A stretch of 64,000 nucleotides of DNA from Aplectana chamaeleonis (taxonomy: Eukaryota > Nematoda > Chromadorea > Rhabditida > Cosmocercidae). Positions within the stretch are counted from its first letter, which is position 1, and the number at the start of each line of letters is the position of its first letter. The position numbers were made by a program, and so were the translations under genes. Of the stretch, positions 31,850 to 42,399 are shown in pieces. The stretch lies in assembly GCA_029168955.1 (NCBI GenBank), contig JAPDOI010000149.1, positions 301,001 to 365,000 of the forward strand. The letters are read 5' to 3'. The notes under the pieces were generated by a model, which was given only the letters and a program-made list of their open reading frames with translations, was not told the origin of the DNA and did not search any database.

Positions 31850-34645
31850 CTTGCTACACTCAACGTCGGCAGTCTTACGTGAAGGAGCCGTGAACTTGCG
31901 AGCTGTCTCAAGAGTCGTCACGTGGATATCTGCTGTGTTCAAGAAACGCGTGGAAAGGTTCGAAGTCGAGAGATATTGGAGATGGATACATGGCCACGTA
32001 GGTTAATATCGAGATGGTTTCGAGGAGTGTCATGGAGGACACAGCTTCGGCGTACGCAATGAAGAAGGGCAGCGAATTCTGGAATACGCAGTAGCAGCTG
32101 ATCTGATCATTGCGAATACACAGTTTCGGAAGCGAAAGTCACATTTGGTTACCTACTGCAGTGGTGGTAGAGAAACTCAGATCGACTTCTGGATGCTGCG
32201 TCGGAAGGATCGCAATATTTTGATGGATACTAAGGTCATTCCCAGTGATCATGTCACAACTCAGCACCACCTGCTAGTCATGGATCTCAAAGTGAGTCGC
32301 CCGAGGATCGTCAAGCCTAGAACATATACGCAGCGAATTAAATGGTGGAAACTTAAAGGCACAGTCCAACCTCAGAATCGTTTCTCTGTTTTTCTGCCTA
32401 TCTTGAAAACGGTCTCACGCTGATTCCGATGATGTCTCTGGACACGTAGAAGACCCCCTAGAAACGAAGTTATGGCCCCTCAAAAATTGTGCTACGGAAG
32501 CATGGTGGACGAGTTGTCCGAGGCTCGTAACTTCTGTCATTTGCACCCGATCTACGCGAGCCGACCTGAATAAAGAAAGGGGCTGGGAATGAAGGGAAGA
32601 ACGGGCCTACTGGTCGGAAACCATCGTTCATCTCGCCGCTGTTGAGCTCGAAAGATCGTAAAAGGGGCGTGCCAAAGTGGCTTCCGGGTGTGGGCGTCCC
32701 AGGGTGGCTTCCCCCTATATCTCGCTTATTCGGAGGAATTGAAAGCTCGCATTTGGCAGGGGCTATATATGGTGGGTCTACTTCACAATTATGTAAAAAT
32801 CTCAAATTTCGTCCCTGAGCTTGAACTGTGCCTTTAAGCAGTTTGACCAAAGCTTGCCGCTCCGCTGCTGTGCTGCCTATCTACACGTGAAGATTTGACT
32901 GTCGAACAAAGTTGGAGTTCCACGCTGGAAGCTATAATTGCGTCAGCCGGAGACTTCCTGGGTAAAATAACCCCAAAAAGACGAAAATCGATAAGGCAAC
33001 CTGGTAGTGGGACGAAAAAGTTCAGACGGTGATCAAGGAGAAGAGGGTTAAGTATAAGTTGTGGATGAAGAGCCGCCGAGACCAGGATCGTGCTGAGTAC
33101 TTGACAGCGGGCTGCAAAGAAGGCTTTCTCCATGGCAAAGGCGAGCCACTGCAAGGATTTGTATGAAAGGCGGGACACCAGGGAAGGCGAGAGGTCTGTA
33201 TTCCGTTTGGCCAAGGCGCGAATTCGTTCTGCACAGGACCTCGGACATCAGAGTGTCATCAAAGCAGAAAGTGGCACCGTTCTCCATCGCCCATTCGATA
33301 TCCTGAAAAGGTGGCGGCAGCACTTTAACGCTATATCTAACGAAAAGTTTCGCGATCTGCCGATTTGGAAAGGGAAAGGTGACGCAGCTGACTGTTCGTC
33401 GTACAGGCCGATTCGTTTGCTGTGCCATACTATGAAGGTTTTCGAACGCATTCTGGACAGGCGTCTGAGAGATATCGTCGTGACAACAGCAAACCAGTGC
33501 GGATTTGTCAAAGGGTGTGGAACTACGGATGCCATTCACGCCACTAGGCTTTTGGTTGAGAAGCATCGGAAGAAAAATCGCAATATACACGTCGCTTTTC
33601 TCGACCTGGAGAAGGCATTTCATCGTGTCCCACATGATCTCATATGGATGGCGTTGAGATCCAAAGACGTTCCGGAAGAGTACATACGATGGACAAGATT
33701 GCTGTACATAGAGCCAACAAGTGTGGTCAGATGCTCATCAGGGACAAGTGACCCCTTTCCTGTCCGTGTTGGAGTCCATCAAGGGTCTGCCCTGTCACCA
33801 TTGCTGTTCATTCTCTGCATGGACGCAATCACACGGGATATACAGAAACCGCGTCCGTGGTCGCTACTCTACGCCGACGATGTTATGTTGGCAGCCGAGA
33901 CGAGGGAAGAGTTGGAAATTCAAGTGCAGCTCTGGAAAGATCGCTTGCAACGTTTTGAACTGCGGCTCAACATCGCGTAGACCGAGTACATGGAATGTGG
34001 CGCGCAAGTGGATGACGGATCAATCAAAATTGATGGCACCGACCTCGAGAAAGTAAATTGTTTTAAATACCTCGGCTCTAAAATCACCTCGACAGGCGAA
34101 ATAACATCGGAAGCTCAAGGGCGCATAACAGCCGCTTGGATGAAGTGGAGGGCAACCATGGGGGTGAAGTGTGACAAGAAGATTCCACTCCGTCTCAAAT
34201 CAAAAATTTACAAGGCGGTAGTGCGACCGGTGACGCTCTACGCTAGTGAATGCTGGCCGACTACTAAAGCTGTCGAACAGTCCCTGCACCCCATGGAGAT
34301 GAGAATGCTCAGATGGTCATTGGGTATCAGTCTGAGGGATCGGGTAACGAACGGCACTGTGCGAGCCACCTTCGGAGTCGCACCAATAAATGGAAAAATG
34401 AAGGAAGCCCGGATGAGATGGTTGGACATGTTCAACGAAAAGACGCTAGTTCCGTGGCTAAAACTGCACTCAACTTGGAGGTGGCTGGTGTCAGGCCGCG
34501 AGGTAGGCCGAAAACGCGCTGGCTCGACCGCGTGAAAACCGACATGGCTGAGGCACGACTCACTCCGGAGGACGCAGCTGACAGGAATAAGTGGAGGACA
34601 AGAACCAAACAAGCGGATCCTACGTCAACGTGGGACAAACGCTAG
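31850..34645 (+). pseudogene. RTE apurinic endonuclease + reverse transcriptase, broken
   Basis: Endonuclease remnants: a TLNVGSL-type start (about 31859) and CVQET-like residues, a large internal deletion, then VRNEEGQRILEYAVAADLII and SHLVTYCSGGRETQIDFW (32050-32180). KWWKL at 32345 is split by a MITE. The RT follows from about 33130: YRPIRLLCHTMKVFERILDR, VAFLDLEKAFHRVPHDLIW, VGVHQGSALSPLLFI and LLYADD at 33863-33880 (intact catalytic pair). There is a TAG at 33978, then the thumb and C-terminus (RLKSKIYKAVVRPVTLYASE). A frameshift near 34435 precedes GRPKTRWLDRVKTDM and a stop at 34645. It is not functional. Confidence 0.92.
32357..32833. mobile_element. MITE, AGGCACAGT family (copy 4) inside the RTE
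   Basis: 477 bp, ends AGGCACAGTCC and AACTGTGCCT, flanked by TTAA at 32353-32356 and 32834-32837. Deleting it with one TTAA restores a continuous KWWKLKQF reading across the RTE endonuclease end, which fixes the insertion boundary. Confidence 0.9.
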
Positions 34646-34727
34646 GAAGAAGAAGAAAAATAAAGTGTATTTTGAACCATTAAATTGTGTTTTCTTATCG
34701 GACGACAAAACTTATTGAACAACCTGG

Positions 34728-34903
34728 TACCGAGGAAATTCGACGTGTAAGGATAAGGAATCACTAAGTTTTGTCGTTCGATAAGAAAGACGACGCAACC
34801 AGCACATTCAAGTTTCAGCGGTCAGAAGTGGTTGCGGATTCTTCATGGAGCACCCAGTTCTTCTGCGAGCCTCTCTGTCATGTAGAATCCCGAGTTGGGG
34901 CTC
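34728..34903. other. Mariner terminus-like remnant
   Basis: AAGTTTTGTCGTTCGATAAG at about 34771 copies the inner part of the mariner terminal repeat that ends at 34727. It may be a solo end of a second related element. Confidence 0.4.
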
Positions 34904-35356
34904 CCTCTCTGGGAGTTTCGACCGAGAAATAGCCGCGAAATGCCTGCTTGCCGAGTAATAGCCTCCAAAAAATGCTCGTCGCAAAATAGCCGAGAAATAA
35001 TGCTCTCCAGGTAGGTTCCATTCCATTACCGTTCAGTCCGTTCCAATACATTCCAATACGGCGCATTCCAGAGGCATGACTCATTGTCAGATGTCATACC
35101 TTCGTCGGTTCAGTTACCCAAGTTTGAGGTACTTGAACCTTGTTCAGCCTATGGATGCCCCGCCCGACTGCTGGCGGCCCCGGATGCTGGCACTGCGAAC
35201 CGGCGACGGTTGCATATTGGTTACTTTTGGTTACTTGTCGTTATTTTCCGGTTACTTTTGGTCCGTTCCATGAAAAGCCGAGAAATAGCCGGGAATTAGC
35301 CCACCAGGAGCCGCTGCGGAGCCTGGTGGGCTATTTCTCGGCCAAAGCTCTCAGAG
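34904..35356. mobile_element. Foldback MITE with GAAATAGCCG motifs, copy 2
   Basis: Left TCTCTGGGAGTTTCGACCGA pairs with right TCGGCCAAAGCTCTCAGAG. It carries repeated GAGAAATAGCCGRGAA words on the left and a hairpin at 35308-35340 around GCCTGGTGGGCTATTTCTCG. The copy at 5464 shares the GAGCCTGGTGGGCTATTTCT right end. Confidence 0.6.
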
Positions 35357-36426
35357 TTGAAAAACCATGTTGATGGTGATTTGGTAAAGCCGATGACATC
35401 TAACACCCAGTCATGAGAGAGACATCTACATTCGAAGAAATCCACAGGCTGGCTCGGCACAACTGTGCCCAGCGAAAAATGATAACCAGCTCGTAGAAGT
35501 TGAGCTGTTTGAAAGTGTCGTACGCGAACGTAAAAAAAGAGAAAGCCGCTCATTCTTCTCTAGGAAGTCTGGTCGCGCCAGAATGAGCTTTCGATGGCAT
35601 TCGTGGACAAACTCGTGATTCAGGAGCAATGGTACGTATGCCTGTGGAAGGAAGCATTGAGTTAGCTTGAGTTAGTATTCATGAGACTCCGCCCATAACT
35701 AGCTACGAGCTACGAGCAGCATGTAGCGGAAACGCTGCTGCACAAATGTATACTTCGGTTGAATCGAATGATCGAATCATCATCTGATTGAAAAAAATCG
35801 ACTTCGATCAAAGCGATTCAGTGGGAAAGTTAAAATCCCGGATTATCAATAAAGACGATCATTCGGGAGAGTGTGACTTTTAACTTACAAGGGGTCACAT
35901 GGAGAGAGTGGCCATTCCACCAAAGTGCAACGTTATAGGATCAATTTTCGCAAAGAATTCGAACTTTTCCCTATAGATGCGCTCCGTTCCTATGAACTGA
36001 GTTATAGGCGTGTATTGGTAGGCTACCGTAAATATGTAATTGTTGTCATGCCCACCGTAACCAACCTTAATTTTTCCTAGAACTGAAATTGAAAAAATAG
36101 TTTTCAGCGCTCCAAATAACCCTCCCGAACAAACTTCGGGAGAAAATTTTTTCAGTTTCCGGCTCACCAAAATTTCACAGGGTGAAAAAACTGTGTAAAA
36201 AACTGGAAAAAAAAACTTCCTGTATCGGACTTCAGAGGTCAAAAAAAATTCAGCTCAAACATCGTACATACCCTCTATAAAACGTCGTAATTCACATCAC
36301 TCGAGGCGCGAGCGGCGCGCGCGATGCCTTAGTCTCCGTCTGTCCTCCGCTCTCTCACTGTCTCTAACCTCCGCTCCGCACCAGCACGCGTAGGAACCAT
36401 GTGATTTTCGCCGTTTTATAGCCTGT
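35357..36426. other. Unassigned sequence with a putative dispersed repeat
   Basis: The 115-codon minus ORF at 35895-36242 has no recognised domain. Its flanks (CCATTCCACCAAAGTGCAAC near 35910, CTTCAGAGGTCAAAAAAAAT near 36230) look like dispersed-repeat DNA rather than a gene. A CpG-rich CGCGAGCGGCGCGCGCG tract lies near 36305. Confidence 0.3.
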
Positions 36427-36436
36427 AGGGGTCATT

Positions 36437-38309
36437 CGGCCCGTACACAAGAAGGGTGATGCTAGGGACTGCAAAAATTACCGAGGGATCAGTCTGTTGT
36501 ATATCGTTGGCAAAGTCTTCATGAGGGTTATTCAGAACAGACTTCAGCGTCATCGTGAGCAAACCAGTCGTAAAGGACAGGCGGGGTTCCGGCCAGGAAG
36601 AAGCTGCAGTGATCAGATCTTCGCACTTCGACAGCTAATGGAAGAGAGAATTCGCTCTGGGAAGCGTGTCGTTATCACATTTATAGACTTCAAATCTGCG
36701 TTCGATTGCATTCACTAGCCGGCGCTGTGGAGAGCACTTGAAAGGGAGCACATACCGAGGAAGATAGTCAAGCTCCTCCAGGAAACGTACGAAGGGTCAA
36801 CCAGTTCCGTACGCGTCGGGGATAAGTTGTCCGAGGAGTTTGCCGTTACCACTGGAGTTCGCCAAGGCGATGTGGTCTCGCCTCTGCTCTTTAATACTGT
36901 TGTGGACGCTATTATGAGGAAGGTCTTCGAGAACAGAAGAGGCGTTCGATACGGAAGTAATGAGTACGTCACAGATTTGATGCTCGCGGATGACAGCGCG
37001 CTGTTCACGGATACTGATGAGGAGTCAACGTCCTTGATAAGCGATATGGCACTGATTGCAAGCTCCTATGGCTTAAAGGCACTGTCCGAGAAAAACTTCA
37101 TTCTCGAATTTTTCATGAAAAACGCTTCTCGTGGCTCTCAGAAGCAGAACAGCGTTGAAGAAATAGGACGAAAAGCTACCCAGGAGCCGCGAAACGGCTT
37201 AGAAAAGTGGGCAAACCCCGCCATTGTGGGCAAGAACCGCCCCTTTCCGCCCCTCGACGTGAACAAAGGAACACTCGAAATCGTGAGTTGAGCGATGGTT
37301 TCCGATCAAATGCCCCGTTCTTCCCTTCATTCCCAACTTCTCTCTTTACTAAGGTCAGCTCGCATACATTGGCTGCATAAGACGGAAGTTACAAGCCTCG
37401 GACAACTCGTTCACCATGCTTTCCCAGCTCAATTTTTGAGGGACCATAACTCCATTCTCAGAAGGTCTTGTACGATTCCAGAAGCACCATTGGAATCAGA
37501 ATGGGACCGGTTTCAAGATAGGCAAAAAAACAGAGAAGCGATTTCTATCGCGAACAGTGCCTTTAAGAATCAACCAGGAGAAGACCAAGGTCATGACATC
37601 CGATGGGTCGCCTGCATCTGTTCAGTTTGAAGGAGTAGAACTTCAGCAGGTCAAGGAATTCAAATACATTAGGTCAGTATTGCAGGAGCGACAAGTTGCG
37701 GCAACTGCAGAGGTGTGCAGCAGCATCGGGCAGGCGTCTAGTGTGATTGCGTCGCTTGGCTGGTGTTTGTGGAAGAAAAACAACATTTCACTGAAGACTA
37801 AAGTGCGATTGTTCCGAGCGCTGATAATACCCGTACTACTCTACGGCTCGGAAACCTGGACTCTGCTAAAGTCAGACCTCGTCAAGCTAGAAGTCTTCCA
37901 GATGCGATGCTTGCGCCAGATTCTTGGAATTACGATTCGTGATCATGTCTGCAACGACGATATACGGGAGAGCTGCATGAATCAACCGACGGTCGGAGAA
38001 CAGCTGCAGACAAGACGACTGCGATGGTTCGGACATGTATGTAGGATGGACCCGACCCGTCTCCCGTACAGTATGCTGTGGCGTAAGCGCCCACCATCGT
38101 GGAGAATTCAACGAACGGCCCCGAAGAAGACATGGCTCAAGCACATAGAGGAGGATCTGAAGACCCAACGGTGCAGTGTCCTTAACGCTAAACTTGTTGC
38201 TGCAAACCGTTCTGATTGGAAGCGTATCGTTCAGGCCGCACGAGCTCCTATGGCACCTACAGCAGTGTATTGGTTGAGAGGGCATCCCGCTCCACCAGAC
38301 GCCAGCTAA
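36437..38309 (+). pseudogene. RTE reverse transcriptase, truncated and interrupted
   Basis: It begins at RPVHKKGDARDCKNYRGISL (the RT block 'KNYRGIS'), then QAGFRPGRSCSDQIFALRQL and VVITFIDFKSAFDCIH with a TAG at 36716. Next come TTGVRQGDVVSPLLFNTVVD and LADDSALF (ADD at 36986-36994), where the aromatic residue of YADD is replaced by Leu. The frame is split by the MITE within YGL|RINQEKTKVM and continues to LLYGSETWTLLK, MRCLRQILGI and RRLRWFGHVCRMDP, ending at a stop before the TGAG tail. The endonuclease is absent. One stop and one insertion are the only clear breaks. Confidence 0.93.
37077..37562. mobile_element. MITE, AGGCACTGTCC family (copy 5) inside the RTE
   Basis: 486 bp, left AGGCACTGTCCGAGAAAAAC and right TATCGCGAACAGTGCCT, flanked by TTAA at 37073-37076 and 37563-37566. 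Removing it plus one TTAA rejoins the RTE frame in YGL-RINQEKT without loss of a base. Confidence 0.92.
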
Positions 38310-38480
38310 CGGGATGAGTGAGTGAGTGAGTGAGGGGTCATTGAGGGCGCTGGACATGAACGTGAGGTCCTTTATTAGTGTTTGAGCTATGTTTCTGGGT
38401 TACGGATCGGTAAGATCATTTACCCACCGCAACCTGTCGCAACCTTCCGAAAGGAAACCAGGGAAACCAAAGTGTGCGGC

Positions 38481-38737
38481 CTTATACTGTAGCGGTGTTC
38501 AGCATCCATGTTGGACGTTGAAAGTCAGTATACCGAGTAAATCAACTACGGTGGACTCAAATATCCTACTGTCGTGACTCCTAGTTTTCGAAATTGGCGA
38601 CTTTCGGTGGGACCATACCTGAGAAAGGTGTGATCCCGTATACTGTAGCGCCCATCAGCGTCCCTCTTAGACGGCGAAAGTTGGTATACTTTGGAAATCA
38701 ATCACGCTTGACTCAAATATCCTACTCTCGTGACTCA
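38481..38737. repeat. Two imperfect direct repeats (155-bp offset)
   Basis: TATACTGTAGCG...AAATATCCTACTsTCGTGACTC occurs at 38481-38580 and again at 38636-38737. Both copies share GACTCAAATATCCTACT. They lie beyond the 3' end of the RTE fragment that follows and may be part of its tail or a separate repeat. Confidence 0.65.
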
Positions 38738-39335
38738 TAAAAGAATATGGACTTCCGGCGAGATCGAACCCTCTTTCAAACATCCGCATTTTATTACACA
38801 GCACATGCTGCCCACTTAATTTGACTTCATCGGCAGGCTTTCGCCTGACGCAGTCATTCCGCATCTTCACCGAGGTGTGCCGTCCAAGTAGACAGCCGTG
38901 TCCATTTTTCACGGTCTTCAGACACAATTTGAACACATACCATCCAGCTGTCACTATTCCATTCCCTGTGAAACGAAACATCGCTCCTGAACTGTCTTTC
39001 GATGCCGAGTGACTTCAAATCCTCTTTAACCACACCCGTCCAGAAATTTCGCCTACGCCCAGGTGGCCGTTTCAACACAGGATTTGGAAGCATTCTTAGA
39101 GCGTGTTGTACGAGACGATCCATCGTTCTTCTTAGTATATGCCCGAGCAGTCGAAGTCGACTTTCCATTGCTGCTTGAGATGGCGTTAGGAGATGCTGGC
39201 ACCTCCCTCGTGTCAAGCGTTGATGTACTGCGTCGAATTCCTTGTAAAGATCTTCGTTATGGCATACACGCGGCCAGAAAGATCCAAGCAAACGCCTAAA
39301 AAGCTTTCTCTCCGTGCAATCCAACCTTTCTATCA
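38738..39335 (-). pseudogene. RTE-type LINE C-terminus and 3' UTR
   Basis: From the array edge at 39335 the minus strand reads IERLDCTERKLFRRLLGSFW, SRLRLLGHILRRTMDRLVQH, then KRPPGRRRNFWTGVVKEDLK and SLGIERQFRSDV, ending HLGEDAE at a stop at 38854. This is the conserved tail of an RTE reverse transcriptase. The 3' UTR contains the hairpin CAGGCGAAAGCCTG (about 38835) and AATAAA (about 38795). Everything upstream, including the RT palm, is replaced by the 42-bp satellite, whose minus frame runs straight into this one without a stop. Confidence 0.88.
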
Positions 39336-39872
39336 TCAGGACGTCGTCAAAAGTGCTTCTGGCTCCTGATGACGTCATCGGGACGTCGTGAAAAGTGCTT
39401 CGGGCTCCTGATGACGTCATCGTGACGTCGTGAAAAGTGCCTCGGGCTTCTGATGGCGTCATCGTGACGTCGTGAAAAGTGCTTCGGTGTTCTGATGACG
39501 TCATCGGGACGTCGTGAAAAGTGCTTCGGGCTTCTGATGACGTCATCGGGACATCGCGAAAAGTGATTCGGGCTTCTGATGACGTCATCGGGACGTCGTG
39601 AAAAGTGCTTCGGGCTTCTGATGACGTCATCGGGACGTCGTGAAAAGTGCCTCGGGCTCCTGATGACGTCATCAGGACGTCGTGAAAAGTGCTTCGGGCT
39701 TCTGATGGCGTCATCGGGACGTCGTGAAAAGTTCTTCGGGCTTCTGATGACGTCATCGGGACATCGCGAAAAGTGCTTCGGGCTCCTGATGACGTCATCG
39801 TGACGTCGTGAAAAGTGCTTCGGTCTTCTGATGACGTCATCGGGACGTCGTGAAAAGTGCCTCGGGCTCCTG

Positions 39873-40460
39873 ATGACGTCATCAGGACGTCGTCAAAAGT
39901 GCTTCTGGCTCCTGATGACGTCATCGGGACGTCGTGAAAAGTGCTTCGGGCTCCTGATGGCGTCATCGGGACGTCGTGAAAAGTGCTTCGGGATTCTGAT
40001 GACGTCATCAGGACGTCGTGAAAAGTGCTTCTGGCTCCTGATAACGAATCGTGACGTCGTGAAAAGTGCTTCGGGCTTCTGATGACGTCATCAGGACGTC
40101 GTCGGAACTGCTTCGGGCTCCTGATGACGTCATCGTGACGTCGTGAAAAGTGCTTCTGGCTCCTGATGACGTCATCGTGACGTCGTGAAAAGTGCTTCGG
40201 GCTTCTGATGACGTCATCGGGACGTCGTGAAAAGTGCCTCGGGCTCCTGATGACGTCATCAGGACGTCGTCAAAAGTGCTTCTGGCTCCTGATGACGTCA
40301 TCGGGACGTCGTGAAAAGTGCTTCGGGCTCCTGATGGCGTCATCGGGACGTCGTGAAAAGTGCTTCGGGATTCTGATGACGTCATCAGGACGTCGTGAAA
40401 AGTGCTTCTGGCTCCTGATAACGAATCGTGACGTCGTGAAAAGTGCTTCGGGCTTCTGAT
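39873..40460. repeat. 377-bp sub-duplication with a shared broken unit
   Basis: Units around 40040 and 40417 share a defective CTGATAACGAATCGTGACG (four bases lost from the CRE) and, next to it, CGTCGTCGGAACTGC. The flanking variant order is identical. The 377-bp offset (9 x 42 minus 1) shows that this nine-unit block was copied as a whole. Confidence 0.85.
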
Positions 40461-42399
40461 GACGTCATCAGGACGTCGTCGGAACTGCTTCGGGCTCCTG
40501 ATGACGTCATCGTGACGTCGTGAAAAGTGCTTCTGGCTCCTGATGACGTCATCGTGACGTCGTGAAAAGTGCTTCGGGCTTCTGATGACGTCATCGGGAC
40601 GTCGTCAAAAGTGCTTCGGGCTCCTGATGACGTCATCAGGACGTCGTCGGAAGTGCTTCGGGCTCCTGATGACGTCATCGTGACGTCGTGAAAAGTGCTT
40701 CGGGCTCCTGATGACGTCATCGTGACGTTGTGAAAAGTGCTTCGGGCTTCTGATGACGTCATCGGGACGTCGTGAAAAGTGCCTCGGGCTCCTGATGACG
40801 TCATCAGGACGTCGTGAAAAGTGCTTCGGGCTCCTGATGACGTCATCGTGACGTCGTGAAAAGTGCTTCGGTCTTCTGATGACGTCATCGGGACGTCGTG
40901 AAAAGTGCTTCGGGCTTCTGATGACGTCATCGGGACATCGCGAAAAGTGCTTCGGGCTTCTGATGACGTCATCGGGACGTCGTCAAAAGTGCTTCGGGCT
41001 CCTGATGACGTCATCGTGACGTCGTGAAAAGTGCTTCGGGCTCCTGATGACGTCATCGTGACGTCGTGAAAAGTGCTTCGGGCTTCTGATGACGTCATCG
41101 GGACATCGCGAAAAGTGCTTCGGGCTTCTGATGACGTCATCGGGACATCGTGAAAAGTGCCTCGGGCTCCTGATGACGTCATCAGGACGTCGTGAAAAGC
41201 GCTTGGGCTTCTGATGACGTCATCGGGACATCGCGAAAAGTGCTTCGGGCTTCTGATGACGTCATCGGGACGTCGTCAAAAGTGCTTCGGGCTCCTGATG
41301 ACGTCATCGTGACGTCGTGAAAAGTGCTTCGGGCTTCTGATGACGTCATCGGGACGCCGTGAAAAGTGCTTCGGGCTTCTGATGGCGTCATCGGGACGTC
41401 GTGAAAAGTGCTTCGGGCTTCTGATGACGTCATCGGGACATCGCGAAAAGTGCTTCGGGCTTCTGATGACGTCATCGGGACGTCGTGAAAAGTGCCTCGG
41501 GCTCCTGATGACGTCATCAGGACGTCGTGAAAAGTGCTTCGGGCTTCTGATGGCGTCATCGGGACATCGCGAAAAAGGCTTCGGGCTCCTGATGACGTCA
41601 TCGTGACGTCGTGAAAAAGTGCTTCGGTCTTCTGATGACGTCATCGGGACGTCGTGAAAGTGCCTGGGGCCCCTGATGAGGTCACCGTGACGTCGCGAAA
41701 AGTGCCTCGGGCTTCTGATGGCGACATCGGGACGTCGTGAAAAGTGCTTCGGAATTCTGATGACGTCATCGGGACGTCGTGAAAAGTGCTTCGGGCTTCT
41801 GATGACGTCATCGTGACGCCGTGAAAAGTGCTTCGGGCTCCTGATGACGTCATCGGCACGTCGTGAAAAGTGCTTCGAGCTTCTGATGCGTCATCGGGAC
41901 GTCGTGAAAAGTGCTTCGGGCTCCTGATGACGTCATCGGGACGTCGTGAAAAGTGCTTCGGGCTTCTGATGACGTCATCGGGACGTCGTGAAAAGTGCTT
42001 CGGGCTCCTGATGACGTCATCAGGACGTCGTCAGAAGTGCTTCGGGCTCCTGATGACGTCATCGTGACGCCGTGAAAAGTGCTTCGGGCTCCTGATGACG
42101 TCATCGGGACGTCGTGAAAAGTGCTTCGGGCTTCTGATGACGTCATCGGGACGTCGTGAAAAGTGCTTCGGGCTCCTGATGACGTCATCAGGACGTCGCG
42201 AAAAGTGCTTCGGGCTCCTGATGACGTCATCGTGACGTCGTGAAAAGTGCTTCGGTGTTCTGATGACGTCATCGGGACGTCGTGAAAAGTGCTTCGGGCT
42301 TCTGATGACGTCATCGGGACATCGCGAAAAGTGATTCGGGCTTCTGATGACGTCATCGGGACGTCGTGAAAAGTGCTTCGGGCTTCTGATGGCGTCATC

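Larger units (their letters stand above)
31809..34658 (+). mobile_element. RTE-like LINE with 17-bp TSD
   Basis: It is flanked by AATAAAGTGTATTTTGA at 31792-31808 and 34659-34675, a 17-bp target duplication inside the mariner tail. It ends in GAAGAAGAAGAAAAA, a short tandem 3' tail as RTE elements have. The 5' end is fragmentary and a 477-bp MITE interrupts it. Confidence 0.92.
26579..34727 (+). mobile_element. SETMAR-type mariner split by two nested insertions
   Basis: The left terminal repeat CCAGGTTGTTCAATACGTTT and the right end AAACTTATTGAACAACCTGG are inverted repeats flanked by TA (26577-26578 and 34728-34729). After removing the Penelope pair (26849-30821 plus one 13-bp duplication) and the RTE (31809-34658 plus one 17-bp duplication), about 1.3 kb remains, the normal mariner length. 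This is the oldest layer of the nest. Confidence 0.9.
36437..38332 (+). mobile_element. 5'-truncated RTE-like LINE with 10-bp TSD
   Basis: It is flanked by AGGGGTCATT at 36427-36436 and 38333-38342. The 3' end is a (TGAG)n tail just after the stop codon, typical of RTE elements. The insertion starts inside the RT ORF. A MITE lies at 37077-37562. Confidence 0.93.

Noticed and set aside
35895..36242. 115-codon minus-strand ORF as a host gene
   Set aside because: No domain recognised and flanking words look like dispersed repeat DNA; start and stop are not supported by gene structure.
39579..42067. Plus-strand ORFs repeating MTSSGRREKCFGLL
   Set aside because: Shadow frames of the same satellite.
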